Origin: Trachythela sp. YZ-2020
Taxonomy: Eukaryota > Cnidaria > Anthozoa > Malacalcyonacea > Clavulariidae
Reading direction: 5' to 3'
NCBI GenBank assembly: GCA_016169945.1
Contig: JADLSH010000216.1
Coordinates: 2,213,001-2,277,000 of the forward strand
Length of the DNA: 64,000 bases
Shown: one piece after another, positions 22,628 through 33,338 of the stretch
Layout: every line of letters begins with the position of its first letter
Numbering within the stretch: position 1 is the stretch's first letter
The notes under the pieces: model-generated
Seen by the model: the letters and a program-made list of their open reading frames with translations, nothing else
What the model was told of the DNA's origin: nothing
Databases searched by the model: none
Made by a program: the position numbers and the translations under genes

Positions 22628-23710
22628 TCACAGTTTTCAAGCAAGTCCAGCAATGCCATTCTGGTGCAGCCATCTCCTCAACCTCAAACATTGGTTATTG
22701 GTGTGACAGATTACCGAGAGCAGCATGTAAGTTCCTGTGTAGTCCAAACAAATTGCTGTTGCATATGTTGCGGGATATCTCCTAAAGAAGTGCTTCAACA
22801 TCCATGACTGCTCCTCATGTAAAGAAATTTTGGAGTCCAAGGATTTGGATTCTACCAGCAAATTATTTTGCTATTTTAAAAACTATAAAGAGGACCATAG
22901 TTCTGGAGGATTACACTTGCCTTCTCAATGTTTCCTAGATTATATTTTGCATTTGGAGGACAGCTTTGTAAACTCATTTATAAACTGTTAATAATTTATT
23001 ATTTATAAAATATAGCATAAATAAACTGGACTTAAGGCTACGTTTACACGGTACCGGACGAATTGTTTTTTTAACCTAATCCTTCGCCCTGTTTTTGCGC
23101 TGGATAGCCGAACAAATTGCCATCTGAAGAAGGGTGGATTGAATTACACCAGCCACCCCCACCAGCAAAGTAAGAAGAACTGATGCCAGTAACTCCTTTT
23201 TCGTTATTCATGGCTTTTTCTTGTCTTTTCTTGTGTAAAACACGCGAAGTGATTCGCTTGTTTTGGTTTGTTTTAAAAAACTCACAAAAGTATGAGGAAG
23301 TTACTTCATGTAAAGTAACCAAATGAGCATAGTGTTGTTGTCATACCCAATCCTCTACCCAGCTATCGGTGCAAAAACAAGACCGGTTCCGGCGTTTACA
23401 CGGTACCAGACGAATTTAAAACCGGTCAGGTCAAAAACAAGACCTGCTTTTTTCGGGTCGTGAATTCGTCCTGTTAGGGGGTCTCAAATTCGTCCGGTTC
23501 CATGGTTCTTGTGTAAACGGAAGGCCGAAACGGACAAATTTCAGCCCGGTTCCAAATTCGTCCGGTCCCGTGTAAACGGGGTCTTAGTAAAACCAAAGGT
23601 CATGATAAAGAACTTGGTCATGATAATACATCAAGATTAAATAGTCTGTAAATCAGTGTCGAGCAGCACGATTGTACATATAGTTACACAGTAATTGTAC
23701 AAAAACAATT
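22628..23710 (-). repeat. Right arm of the inverted duplication
   Basis: It is the inverse of 20308-21120 with a deletion of about 200-280 bases and a 549-bp MITE inserted (23035-23583). It repeats the P-like transposase C-terminus on the plus strand (SSKSSNAILVQPSPQPQTLV, near 22637), so the same coding fragment faces both ways. Confidence 0.88.
23035..23583. mobile_element. MITE with TTA duplication (PIF/Harbinger-like)
   Basis: The left end AGGCTACGTTTACACGGTAC and the inverse of the right end GACCCCGTTTACACGGGACC share CGTTTACACGG, then CCGGACGAATT. TTA flanks both sides (23032-23034, 23584-23586). The other arm of the inverted duplication preserves the empty site: near 20473 the inverse reads GGACTTAGTAAAACC with a single TTA. 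A 3-bp TTA duplication is typical of PIF/Harbinger. An internal copy of the end motif lies near 23393. Confidence 0.9.
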
Positions 23711-24184
23711 CTGTAATGCTTTGCTACCGGCCATTTTTCACATACAAAAATTACACAATATAAACGTGAATAATCCGGGAAAACTAACTCTAACAGCAGT
23801 CATTTCTATTCTATAAAGAATTTTAGACTTTCAGAACACGTATCATGTAATAATAATGCGATGTTTTCGTCCACACACAGTTCACTCTTACGAATGATTT
23901 CAATTACTTTTAATACAATTCTTATCTTCACAAATACAGGATTACAATCCGCTTACCTTTCCATTTGATCTCCCAGTCTTAGAACACATGATAAAAGACA
24001 AGATCACGAAAAATATCCATTTTATTACAGAAAATACACATCTCGCTATTAAAAACATTTCGTCCCTTTCTCGTATGAGCGAAATACGGATTAGGGATCA
24101 TTAGGTATTATCAGGGTTACGTTTAAGTTAGTGTTACAGTGTAATTGCTCATAAACACTCCATAGTAAAGGTGTGCGAATCCGA
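23711..24184. other. Unassigned stretch
   Basis: No supported gene or repeat. Confidence 0.35.
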
Positions 24185-24405
24185 GTCCGATCGGATTTGG
24201 ACAAAAATTCACGCGCTCGGATCGGATTTTGTTGCTTTTCTGTCGGATCGGATTTTGTTGGTTTTTGTCGGACCGTTTTGTTGGTTTTTGTTGGACCGTT
24301 TTGTTGGTTTTTGTCGGGTCCGTTTTGTTGGTTTTTGCTGGATTTTTGTCGGATCCGTTTTGTTGGTTTTTGTCGGAACGTTTTGTTGGTTTTTGTCGGC
24401 AGTCA
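24185..24405. repeat. Minisatellite of CCGTTTTGTTGGTTTTTGTC units
   Basis: Seven or so units of about 23-29 bases, with TTTTGTTGGTTTTTG constant and GTCGGA(TC)CG variable, run through this stretch. The repetitive reading frames it creates (FVGFC, PTKTNK) are artefacts of the repeat and not genes. Confidence 0.9.
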
Positions 24406-24819
24406 TCATGTCATTATTAGGGAAGTTTAGCAATGACTACGAGTACGAGATTTGTCATTTTCGCTCTAAAGGCTCTGTTGTTTGTACACGCCATCTCAAT
24501 CTAGCTTCAACTATGCAAATAGCTAAATTTATGAGGGTGAACCGTAGGTGTTAATTGATGCAAAAGGTCAAATACCCTTTTGGAAACAAATTGGTAAAAT
24601 GGGTTTGCTCTCAGGCGGGTAATGACTGCATGATGATAGGGACTTAGTCACAAGCCTGTATGAAAGATGAGAAACTAATATTTAGTAACTAATAGTGGTT
24701 TTGTTCTAATAATTAATAATAATATTGCATTTTCATGCAATATTAAAGTATCTAAGTGAATCGCCAAGGTAGAATTTGTTGACCAGGTAGTAACTATGAT
24801 TTAGGTCATGAACATATGT
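24406..24819. other. Unassigned stretch
   Basis: Nothing supported, between the minisatellite and the last exon of the minus-strand gene. Confidence 0.35.
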
Positions 24820-27088
24820 TCACTTCACTTTTGTCACTGTCTCTCTTTCTACCATAGTCGTTTTTTCAGACTCGGTAAAAGTACAATGTGTGTCATGGAC
24901 AAGAGAAATTTGATCAATAACATGATCTGGAGGGATTAGAGACAATTCATCTGTTCTTCTCACTTTAGGACAGTGGAAACTTGCTAGGATCGGCTCTTCA
25001 TGACCATCCAAACAGAATTCCACCTTCTCAATTTCCACTACTGCGGTATCATTTGAATTTTCGATATTCAGTCATTTTTGAAGATACCAAGATGATGCTG
25101 AAATGAAACATAACGGACAATATAAATTACAGGTATAGGACCATACTGTAAGAGGGGATGTAAGCTGTCAGGCACAACTAAAAGTAAAAGCTGAAATAAT
25201 ACTAATACAGGCCTCCAGTTGCATGAGTATTATTACTGCCAGTCTAACTGATAAATTTACAGGTTAATGACTGTGGTTGACACTTAATATTAATAACCTT
25301 ATGGATAGACAATTATATATATTAGAGCTAACCTTCTGTTGGTCGTCCACATATACCATTGGTGTATCTGAATTAATGAGGGTTTTGTTTTCACTCACAA
25401 CTGCTTTGTACATGGTGCACTTTGCTTCTTCAGGGATTCCTGCTGCTTCAATTAATTCATTGGGCAAGCACTGATTTACAGCTTTGGTTTGAAGTTTGCT
25501 TTTTTGGTAACATCCCTGAAATGATGTTGACAAATATTCAGTTCTCTTTTTGTAATTTTTTAATTAAGGATTTTTTGCATAATCAACCGAAATGATAAAT
25601 ACAGTAGAAGAATGTTTCTCTATTTTGTGTCATGCCCACAATATTTCTTGTCAGGGCCATAGAATGTGCAAATTAATTTGCTTACTTTTCTTAGACAACC
25701 AGACTGATATATGGCTTTGTCTTCCATGCTAACTTTCAACGTTGTGTTGTTCAGAAAATGCTGTACCTTTGGATCTTCTGCCAACTTTAAGATCATTTCT
25801 GATGCCTGCAAGCTGTTAAGAGAGGTAAATTAGTGTGTATTAGTACTTAGACCAACCTGGTAAAACTTTTATATACATGTATTGTATATATTTATATAAT
25901 ATTCAAAATATACTAGCTGTACTGTATTGGATTCTACAAACATATTTAGAACATTCACATCAGTTACCTGTGATCTTCCCCCCATTTTCCTCCACTCAGC
26001 ACAAAACGGAGCTTTTCCATCTTTGCTATTTTGGTGCAGATGTCCAAGCTTGATGCATGCCGGTTGCTATGTATATTTTGGCCTCTAATTATTGAATTGA
26101 ATGCTTCAAATCTAGAAATAATTCATAATGAATTAATCATTACCTGTTCAAATTTATATTTATTTAGAAGATGGATTTCTGTTATGATGTGATATCATAT
26201 CTTCTGAGACTAGGGATTGTGTACAGCCTGTTTCACACAATAAGTGTGGCTCTTCATGATTGATTGTGTGAATTAGGCTGAACGTAGTGGATACTTTATC
26301 TATATAAATATCAAGCACTCTGGTGTTTTGTGAACCAAAACACGTTTATATAGATAAACCTCATATTTACTCTAGACGTACCAAGCTTCATTGACGAGGC
26401 ATTGGGCGCTGAAACATGAAAGTTTCACAATTAAGTTTTGGTTGCAGTGATTTACAGTAAAAATCATTAATAAATAGTCTCTTCTTTGTACATGTAGCAT
26501 ACCTTTCTGTGCAGAATCTATTACTTGATCCCAGATTTGCAATGTCATCCACCAGATGCAGCAATAAATGTAATTTTGGCTTCTTTAAAAGGCCAGAGTG
26601 CGTTGTACTTACAGCTTTGACAAAGGTCGTTAACATCTGCTTCGCAGCTTCTTGATTCCTTTTGTCAAACCCAGTGGCGTATGCAAAGGAGAATATCTAA
26701 GAAAAGACAAATAGAGGTTCTGACTGCTCACATCATCTGCATATTTTTTTATATTTATATAGATTGGTACATGCAATGTTGTGACTATAGGCAAGGGTGG
26801 TTTACCTCGCTTAACAACTCCCAAACCAAAAGATGATCGTCTGGAATAATATCTTTAAGGATAAATACTGCTAGTTGCATCCACAGCTTGAAATCTCTTC
26901 CCACGTATGAACCGTAGTTCCTGGTGATATTCCCTCTTATCTTCGCAGGGAATGCACACATATCAAACGAGGATATCTTTGCATACAGCTGATCTCTCTT
27001 TTGCTGATTTAGAGATTTTATCGTTGTATTCAGCAAATACTTCACAGGTCCAAGAAGTATAGTGTGCAGTATTTCAATTGGTGTTTTG
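24820..27088 (-). CDS. Multi-exon transposase-derived gene (CACTA/Plavaka-like), 3' part
   Basis: Five exons with GT-AG borders and matching phases read continuously on the minus strand: 27088-26806, 26696-26503, 26111-25968, 25812-25686 and 25515-25333. They encode PIEILHTILLGPVKYLLN, GSYVGRDFKLWMQLAVF, KPKLHLLLHLVDDIANLG, FEAFNSIIRGQNIHSNRHAS, then SGGKWGEDH and a C-terminal extension. Blocks like these are known to me from transposases of the CACTA/Plavaka kind, including the phrase HT-LLG-VKY; that assignment is from memory. A last exon at 25068-24820 carries a well-formed tail (VEFCLDGHEEPIL to VTKVK) but meets TGA early if joined in phase, so it has a lesion or a missed intron. The 5' exons were not found. 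It is either a decaying transposon gene or a domesticated copy. Confidence 0.62.
26388..26418 (+). other. Degenerate hammerhead-like core
   Basis: CATTGACGAGGC...GCTGAAACATG resembles the hammerhead core CTGACGA-stem II-GAAA, but has TTGACGA and a weak stem II, and lacks a matching stem I. Upstream sequence (GAACCAAAAC, 26331) resembles that before the 28261 copy. It lies antisense in an intron of the minus-strand gene. Confidence 0.4.
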
Positions 27089-28204
27089 CTGTAAAATGGA
27101 AAAGATTGATCAATAGAAATGCATAACTAAGTTGTAAAGAGGCTATTTCATGCGCGTCATATGAAGAATTTCTGACACAGGGACAATTTCTTCATTTATC
27201 AGGAAAGTTAGCAAACTTACTGTAAAGTTGATCCAAGTTTTTTTGAGGAACAAAAAATATAGGGCACTGTGTACAGTAGCTACTATACCATATACTGTAC
27301 TATAGTTTTTATACAATCAATCGAATCAGCATTCCTGTAAAGCTCGTAAAGACGATAATGTTTTCATTTGACAAGTTTTCGCTTAACAGCATTCAATGTG
27401 CACAGACACGAACTAAAAGTTCGGTTATAACGACCGATATTTATAATCATATAATTCTCCCAGAAAACCTTCACTAAAAGTGCAGACGAGAAACTAAACT
27501 TGAAATGAAAATTTGTCGAGGAAACTAGCTCGTCCTCTGCTGGGGATTAGGATGTTACTTACTACTTCTTTCCACGAAAACACATTAGGGTGCCAAATGC
27601 ACCTCCCGTTTCTGTTATTCCATATGCAGTCCTTTTTATCTTTTTATCTTTTTCAGATCTATATTTGTATCGAGAAATACACATATCAACTATCCACAGT
27701 ATTGTTGCGAGGAAAAGTAAGTCTTTATCCATCCTTATAAACGGTATTATAAACATGATTGAAAACATTTAACACTCCGTGTGGCCTTAATATTTACAGA
27801 AATTCACTTACGGGCAATCTTGTATTTCTTGAACCTCTTGCTGTACGTATTCATCTGTTCGAATTTCTTAGTATATGTTGTTTCCCACCGCAAAACATCT
27901 TCTTGCCGTTGCACCCAATCGACTCCATACGGACGTATGCCCACAAAGCATCTTCACCACCCTCTGCACCAGCCAATTTAAGCCCTTCTCTTATGTTAAA
28001 GCTCAACACCAATCCGCAACTACATGTCCTAGCGCTGAGACAAGGGTTAAAGAAAGTTTTTACCTGAAAACGAACAAAAAGGTATGCTTATAGAACAATG
28101 AACGTTGAGATTGCATATTCCAAATTTGTTGATGTTAATTAAACAGGCTGTAGCCGATACCTTGATTTGAGGTAAGCGAAAAACTATATGATATCGAGCT
28201 GCTC
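27089..28204. other. Unassigned stretch upstream of the minus-strand gene
   Basis: Earlier exons of the gene ending at 24820 could be here, but I could not find a frame with domain features and proper splice sites. Confidence 0.35.
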
Positions 28205-28256
28205 TATCTACATGATATTGATATCGTGCACTCTTTGGCATTTCATAAACCAAAAC

Positions 28257-28300
28257 CGCGCTGCACTGACGAGCCTCTGAACGGCGAAACATGCATTTAA
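28257..28300 (+). other. Degenerate hammerhead ribozyme copy
   Basis: CTGCA, CTGACGA, GCC...GGC and GAAACATGCAT are present in the same order as in the ribozyme at 11843-11886. The copy loses the GTC cleavage triplet and the closing TGCAG, and stem II has mismatches. It is probably inactive, a decayed member of the same repeat family. Confidence 0.65.
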
Positions 28301-28329
28301 CTATATATATAGTATGGTAAATTAACTTT

Positions 28330-28497
28330 AGTAGAAGGTGTTTGTAGATGGAATATTCGAACGAAAATTTATGTACATTTTTAGACCTAGCCAGGAGCAG
28401 TTGCGAAAAGTGCAACTTTAGGCCCTCTGGCAGGAATCGAATCTGCGGCCCTGCGATTCCGGTGCAGCGCTCTAACCAACTGAACTACAGAGTCCAG
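28330..28497 (-). mobile_element. tRNA-derived SINE, most complete copy
   Basis: On the minus strand a tRNA-like head (28497-28421) has an A box (TAGTTCAGTTGG) and a B box (GATTCGATTCC), with GAGCGCTGCACCGGAATCGC between. A body follows with GTTGCACTTTTCGCAACTGC, then CTGGCTAGGTCTAAAAATGT, and ends near CCATCTACAAACACC. Related copies lie at 28607-28697, 30107-30178 and 30472-30624. Such SINEs are transcribed by RNA polymerase III from the two boxes and depend on a LINE to move. Confidence 0.85.
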
Positions 28498-28606
28498 TTG
28501 CTGAGCGTTATCCGCAAATTCGTGTATACATGATGGGAGTGATGCCAGTAGAAGGTATGGGTAAATATCAAGATTTTTTCTCGACATCTCGTTCGCTAGA
28601 ACTAAT

Positions 28607-28697
28607 AGTAGAAGGTATTTTGTAGATGGAATATTCGAACCAAAATTTATATACATTTTTAGAACTAACCAGGAGCAGTTGCGAAAAATGCAACCTT
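28607..28697 (-). mobile_element. SINE body fragment
   Basis: It matches the body and tail of the 28330-28497 SINE (TGTAGATGGAATATTCGAAC; CAGGAGCAGTTGCGAAAA) without the tRNA-like head. It lies 110 bases from that copy in the same orientation. Confidence 0.8.
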
Positions 28698-30106
28698 AAT
28701 TACAACGAGGAGTATTTTGGTGTATAGTTTGTTGTTTTAGCACGTCTACAACTCGAGTTATTAAGGAAAATTGGCGTACGTTTCATGTCAGCCATGTTGG
28801 ATTTCATTTTAATTAGTTTGAATTCGCCCAGTGGAACAATTAAGAGTTGTGACGTCACTTGCACGAGCCGAATAGCTCCACTGATCTCAAAGGTAGACTG
28901 GATAGCATATCACTGATCTGAAAACTAGAACTGGATAGAGCATCCTATTGAATTCAATGAGCCAATTTTGAAGCCAGAATATTTTTAATGAGATCAGATT
29001 TTTAAATCTGTCAAATTCTGGACTAGTCAAATCGTTAGCTGTTTAAATGAAGTAAATATATTTTATTATGTAACTTGAGAAATATAGCTTCCAACATATC
29101 TTCTAATGAGTTTTAGAACGTTTTAAACGCCACATAATGAAGCTTATGAGTTATGGCAGGCATATTGGTGTGACCTCATTAGTTATTCACCGGCAAATTT
29201 AGGAAGAAAGAGAGGCCACTGATGATAAATTCTTATCTAGTCAATATTTGTCCTTTCCCACCCATAACTAGAAACTGTTCGAACCTCTTTAAACATGTCC
29301 CCAACACCACAGTAGATTTGTAGTGGTCAAACCAATATGGCCGCCATTGGCTTCATTTATGCATAGCAGATGCACTGTCCAGTTCTTGTTTTCAGATCAG
29401 TGACCGAAACCTGCATCATGTTCGGAAGAGTCAAACAGCAAACACTCATATTAAATAACACGCGAAATGAGCATATTGCAGGAATCAAACTCCAGCCACA
29501 AAAGTCAAAATCCCTTACCCTGTTTTTGTAAATATTGACAAGAGTTGAAGCTCTGTAGGCGAGTGAAGGTACAGCGCTTGACCATCGCATCCAAATTTGA
29601 ACGTTCGTAAAAATCTACAAGATAAAATGAACATGTTACGCGTGGTAATTTTCGCTGCAACTTGCAACGCAATTTCAGACACAGAGCGATGTTAGGTAAA
29701 AGTATATTCGCAGAGAAATTGTGAGCATGAATCTCGTTTTACTTTGCCGATATATTTCTTACTAAACATGCCGAGAAGGCAACAAAGAAATGAATGAGAT
29801 TATGAGAATGAAAATATCGGTGAAGTAAAACTCGGGCTATGTTCACTGTTTTTCTGCGCGTACATTTCTACATAACATGGCTCTGTGCAGAGAACATGGC
29901 TTAAGCACAGCATTTATGTAATGTCCACGAGCAGTGCACACAATTACAAAATTAATTGCTTCTTCATGGAGAAAATTGAAAATGCTTTCAGATGTACACA
30001 AAACGTAAGTGGCCAACTGCTATTTAATCGATAATATTTCCCTAATTTCCACCAGAAAGAGTTCGCCGTAACGGTTAAAATAGCCGTCATACTGCCATAA
30101 AACAAA
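28698..30106. other. Unassigned stretch
   Basis: No supported gene or element. Confidence 0.35.
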
Positions 30107-30178
30107 GGGCGTAAGTTGAATTTTTCGCAACTGCCCCTGGCTAGGTCTAAAAAATGTTTAATAAAAATGTATATAATT
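30107..30178 (+). mobile_element. SINE body fragment
   Basis: GTTGAATTTTTCGCAACTGC followed by CTGGCTAGGTCTAAAAAATG matches the SINE body; head and tail are missing. Confidence 0.75.
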
Positions 30179-30362
30179 AACAACAACGTATCATCAAAAC
30201 AACGTATGTCACGAGAATTACATTGATCGGCGACAAACTCGGCAATTGTTTGGGGCAACTAGAAGCTCCCATTTCATTAATATGTATTGAACCAAACGAA
30301 TTTCATTAATATTTGTCACATGAACCTTATTTGAAGGATACAACTATTAAGATACTACAGAA

Positions 30363-30466
30363 ACGAGGACAATAGGAAGAAAACCAGGACAATAAGAAGA
30401 AAACCGGGACACCGGGACAACATAGTCCAAACCGGGACAGTCCCGGGTAAACCGGGACGGTTGGAA
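30363..30466. repeat. AACCGGGACA-type short repeats
   Basis: Variants of AAACCGGGACA and AGGACAATAAGAAGAAAACC recur, directly before a SINE copy. It may be part of an unrecognised element into which the SINE inserted. Confidence 0.6.
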
Positions 30467-30471
30467 TGTTT

Positions 30472-30624
30472 GCAGTTGGTTAGAGCGCTGCACCGGAATC
30501 GCAGGGCAGCAGGTTCAATTCCTACCAGAGGGCCTAAGTTGCATTTTTGGAAACTGCTCCTGGCTAGGTCCAAAAATGTATATAAATTTCCGTTCGAGTA
30601 TTCCATCTACTAACATCTTCTACT
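30472..30624 (+). mobile_element. tRNA-derived SINE, 5'-shortened copy
   Basis: It begins inside the A box (GCAGTTGGTTAGAGCGCTGC), keeps a B box (GGTTCAATTCC), the body GTTGCATTTTTGGAAACTGC and the tail ATTCCATCTACTAACATC. It differs from the 28-kb copy at scattered bases. Confidence 0.83.
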
Positions 30625-32948
30625 GAAAAATTCAACAAGAACTTCGGCCATTTGCTCGAAACGTCGAAATTCCTGTTGTATTTTGCAGGTAGTTTGATCT
30701 TAAAGACCCACAGCTTACCGTGTATAGACGATAGCTACACTGGCACCACGTGTTCAAGACATTCTTACAGACACAGCCTACTAAACATGGCGACGTACTA
30801 CAATGATAGTATTTTCAACTTACTTTCCCCGTAGTGATGGGAACTCCCATTGAGCAGTCAACAACGGAATCAAACTTGGTAAACTAAATGCCAGAAGATG
30901 ACCACTTTCACACAGACACACCAAGCAACTCTTGCCTACAAAAACACATTTACCAGGGATCACTTTAAGGCTTGGCTACTAAGCACTGAGCTATATAGTA
31001 CTAAGGACTACTAATTTAAATATTTTAGTCGAGCGTATTGAGCACTGGTATTGAGCCGTAAACCATAGCTGATACAGTTAGCTAAAAATTGGATTTATTC
31101 AGGGACCACGGAGCATGGGGGGGGGGGAGGGGGCTGAAGGGTTTTAGCTCCCATACATATTGTATTGTCATACATATTGTGATTTCTAGTAAATACTCAT
31201 AGTTAAACATAATATAATTTTTCAGAACCATAAAGAAGTTAGACTGAAGAAAACATTATTATCTCGGCTATCACTAGTGCTTATTGTTTACTTACATCTA
31301 GCAGGGAATCGTCGGGCTTTTGGTGCTACTTTTCAGGTATCTTGAAAAGTATGAATGTTTTAATAGGTATCAAATTAGGCACTTCAATTTCTTCTTCAGT
31401 CTTGCCAGTAAATACTGATTCGTTGGGCAGGTACGATCGGTATAAGTTTGGTAGTCAGCAGCTTTGGAAATAATTCTTGCGACATTGCTCTGAAATCTTC
31501 CCCTAAAGTGCACGAAATGCCATTTGGGAGACTGTAGATTTCAAAATGTTCTGGTGAGCATGCGCCCATACGCCCGTAAAGATTTTGCGCTTTCAACACT
31601 CCATACTAATGTCACTGCGCACTCGGAGATCTTTAGCCCTCCCAATCCACAAAATGCTCAGCGGTCCCTGTTTATTTCATCCGGCAGGCTATTCCATAGG
31701 GGCATAATCTTATTGAAAAATTGATTTCAAAAAGATGTTCTGCAGAGGTTTGGTCATTTACAATCTATTACGTTCATCATCATCATCGTTCGACATCACA
31801 TATCAAAGCGTATTATTAACCATATTAATCATATTAAGCAAAATTAACCATATCTTCCGTCTACACAGTTAGATCACTTTATATGATCTTCTGACGTGCA
31901 AACAATGTTTACAGGGAATACGTTTACATTACAGGGAATACGTATAAATTCTTTATTAAAGCTCCTCTCAATTAAGCTTCCTTTTTAATAAGCGCCCTCC
32001 GTCTTAAACCCCCCGCTCTCTAAATGAAGCCTCCTCTCGAATAGGCACATTCACCTTCAAATATGTCAAAATAAATAACAGAGGAGAGCTTGATAGAGGA
32101 TTTACGCTATATATGTTGGGAGAAAAATTTGAGAAAGTATAATTGCTTAAATTTAGGCCTTAAACCGCGTACCTTGCGACACTGTTAAGGGGTGTTTTTA
32201 CGAGCTCTACATGAAAGGGCTGACCCTTCTGGGCAAGGTCCGGCGTGCGGATTGAAGTCGCTACTAAAACTTGCTTTCGTTTATATCAGAAGAAGTTCAG
32301 CTCTAGATCAATATTCAATTGTATTGCGTGGACAAAATCCTGTTCGCATGTCGTATTGAGTGAAATTAACATATAAAATATCAGCATATTATATATTTGC
32401 AATCCTTGATGGGCAGAACCATACTCATATGTCAGAAGGAAACTCATTTTAAATGACGCCATTTTAAATATTCAAGCAGGCACAAATACAAGAACAGGGG
32501 AGACAGAAACCCTATAGCGATTTACCCAGTCATGGTAGACGTTCAAAAATTGCCATTTTTGTCAGATGAAATAAGTCGACTTCATTAGCGTGGTAAGGGA
32601 AAATATAATATGGCATTTTACTAATTTAAATTAATTTAAATCCTTTTAATTTAGGAGCAAACAGAAAACTGAAACGTTTAGGGTTGAATTTTACATTAAA
32701 TTGAAGAATTTAGAATGTATAATAACATACTTAGATTTTCTATTTGGGCAATTAATAATTCTACGTTTAAAAATGTTTGAAATTTCCTCACTTTTTTTGA
32801 AATTTTGTAAAAAATATTATGACAATGTTTGTACTCTATTTACACCGACCTTTCTTGTACCTACGGCACTAAACTCACACCGGCCTTTCTTGTATCTGTG
32901 AGTTATGGATGGTATGACGTCATACTCATAAAGGTATCGCACCTACGG
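30625..32948. other. Unassigned stretch
   Basis: No gene supported. A G run lies at 31118-31133. CTCTCTAA/CCTCCTCTCGAATA patches near 31970-32045 loosely mirror the G-rich patch at 22060-22260. Confidence 0.35.
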
Positions 32949-32956
32949 CACTAAAC

Positions 32957-33330
32957 CAGTGAGCTCTATATATATATATCTGGAGTGACAACCTATGTCC
33001 AAAAAGTGAAGCCAAAGATGGCGGAAATTGACGTCCAGTGCCAATCCCTTTCTATTGTTTTCGACCGCGCGGTTTGCACAAGCCGGCAAGGAGTGTGCCG
33101 CAATTTCGTGTTTTTACTCCGATTTAAACAATAACATCATGATTTTATGAACTAATAACTTGATTAGCGATACGATCTGTTAGAAAAAACTGGAATTAGC
33201 TGGAAAAAATGTTATGAAAACTGTTTATGACCTTCATGAGTTTGGACGTCAATTGCCGCCATCTTGGCTTCACTTGGCCTATTGGCCGAACATTAGAAGT
33301 TCTTACTCCAGATATATATGGAGCTCACTG
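32957..33330. mobile_element. hAT-type MITE
   Basis: The ends are CAGTGAGCTCTATATATA and, in inverse, CAGTGAGCTCCATATATA, continuing as ATCTGGAGT; inner inverted pieces GTGAAGCCAA and GATGGCGG-AATTGACGTCCA extend the arms to about 100 bases. The 8-bp duplication CACTAAAC lies at 32949-32956 and 33331-33338. A CAGTG terminus with an 8-bp duplication is the hAT signature. The 374 bp have no coding potential. Confidence 0.88.
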
Positions 33331-33338
33331 CACTAAAC

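Noticed and set aside
24171..24554. Repetitive protein frame rich in FVGFCW on the plus strand, with a PTKTNK-rich frame opposite
   Set aside because: Both come from the minisatellite; there is no start context, splice signal or domain.
28421..28497. Functional tRNA gene
   Set aside because: The anticodon loop lacks the expected T at position 33, the acceptor stem is imperfect, and the sequence continues into a repeated body present in four copies.
29220..29235. ACTGATGA as another hammerhead core
   Set aside because: No GAAA or stem II follows.
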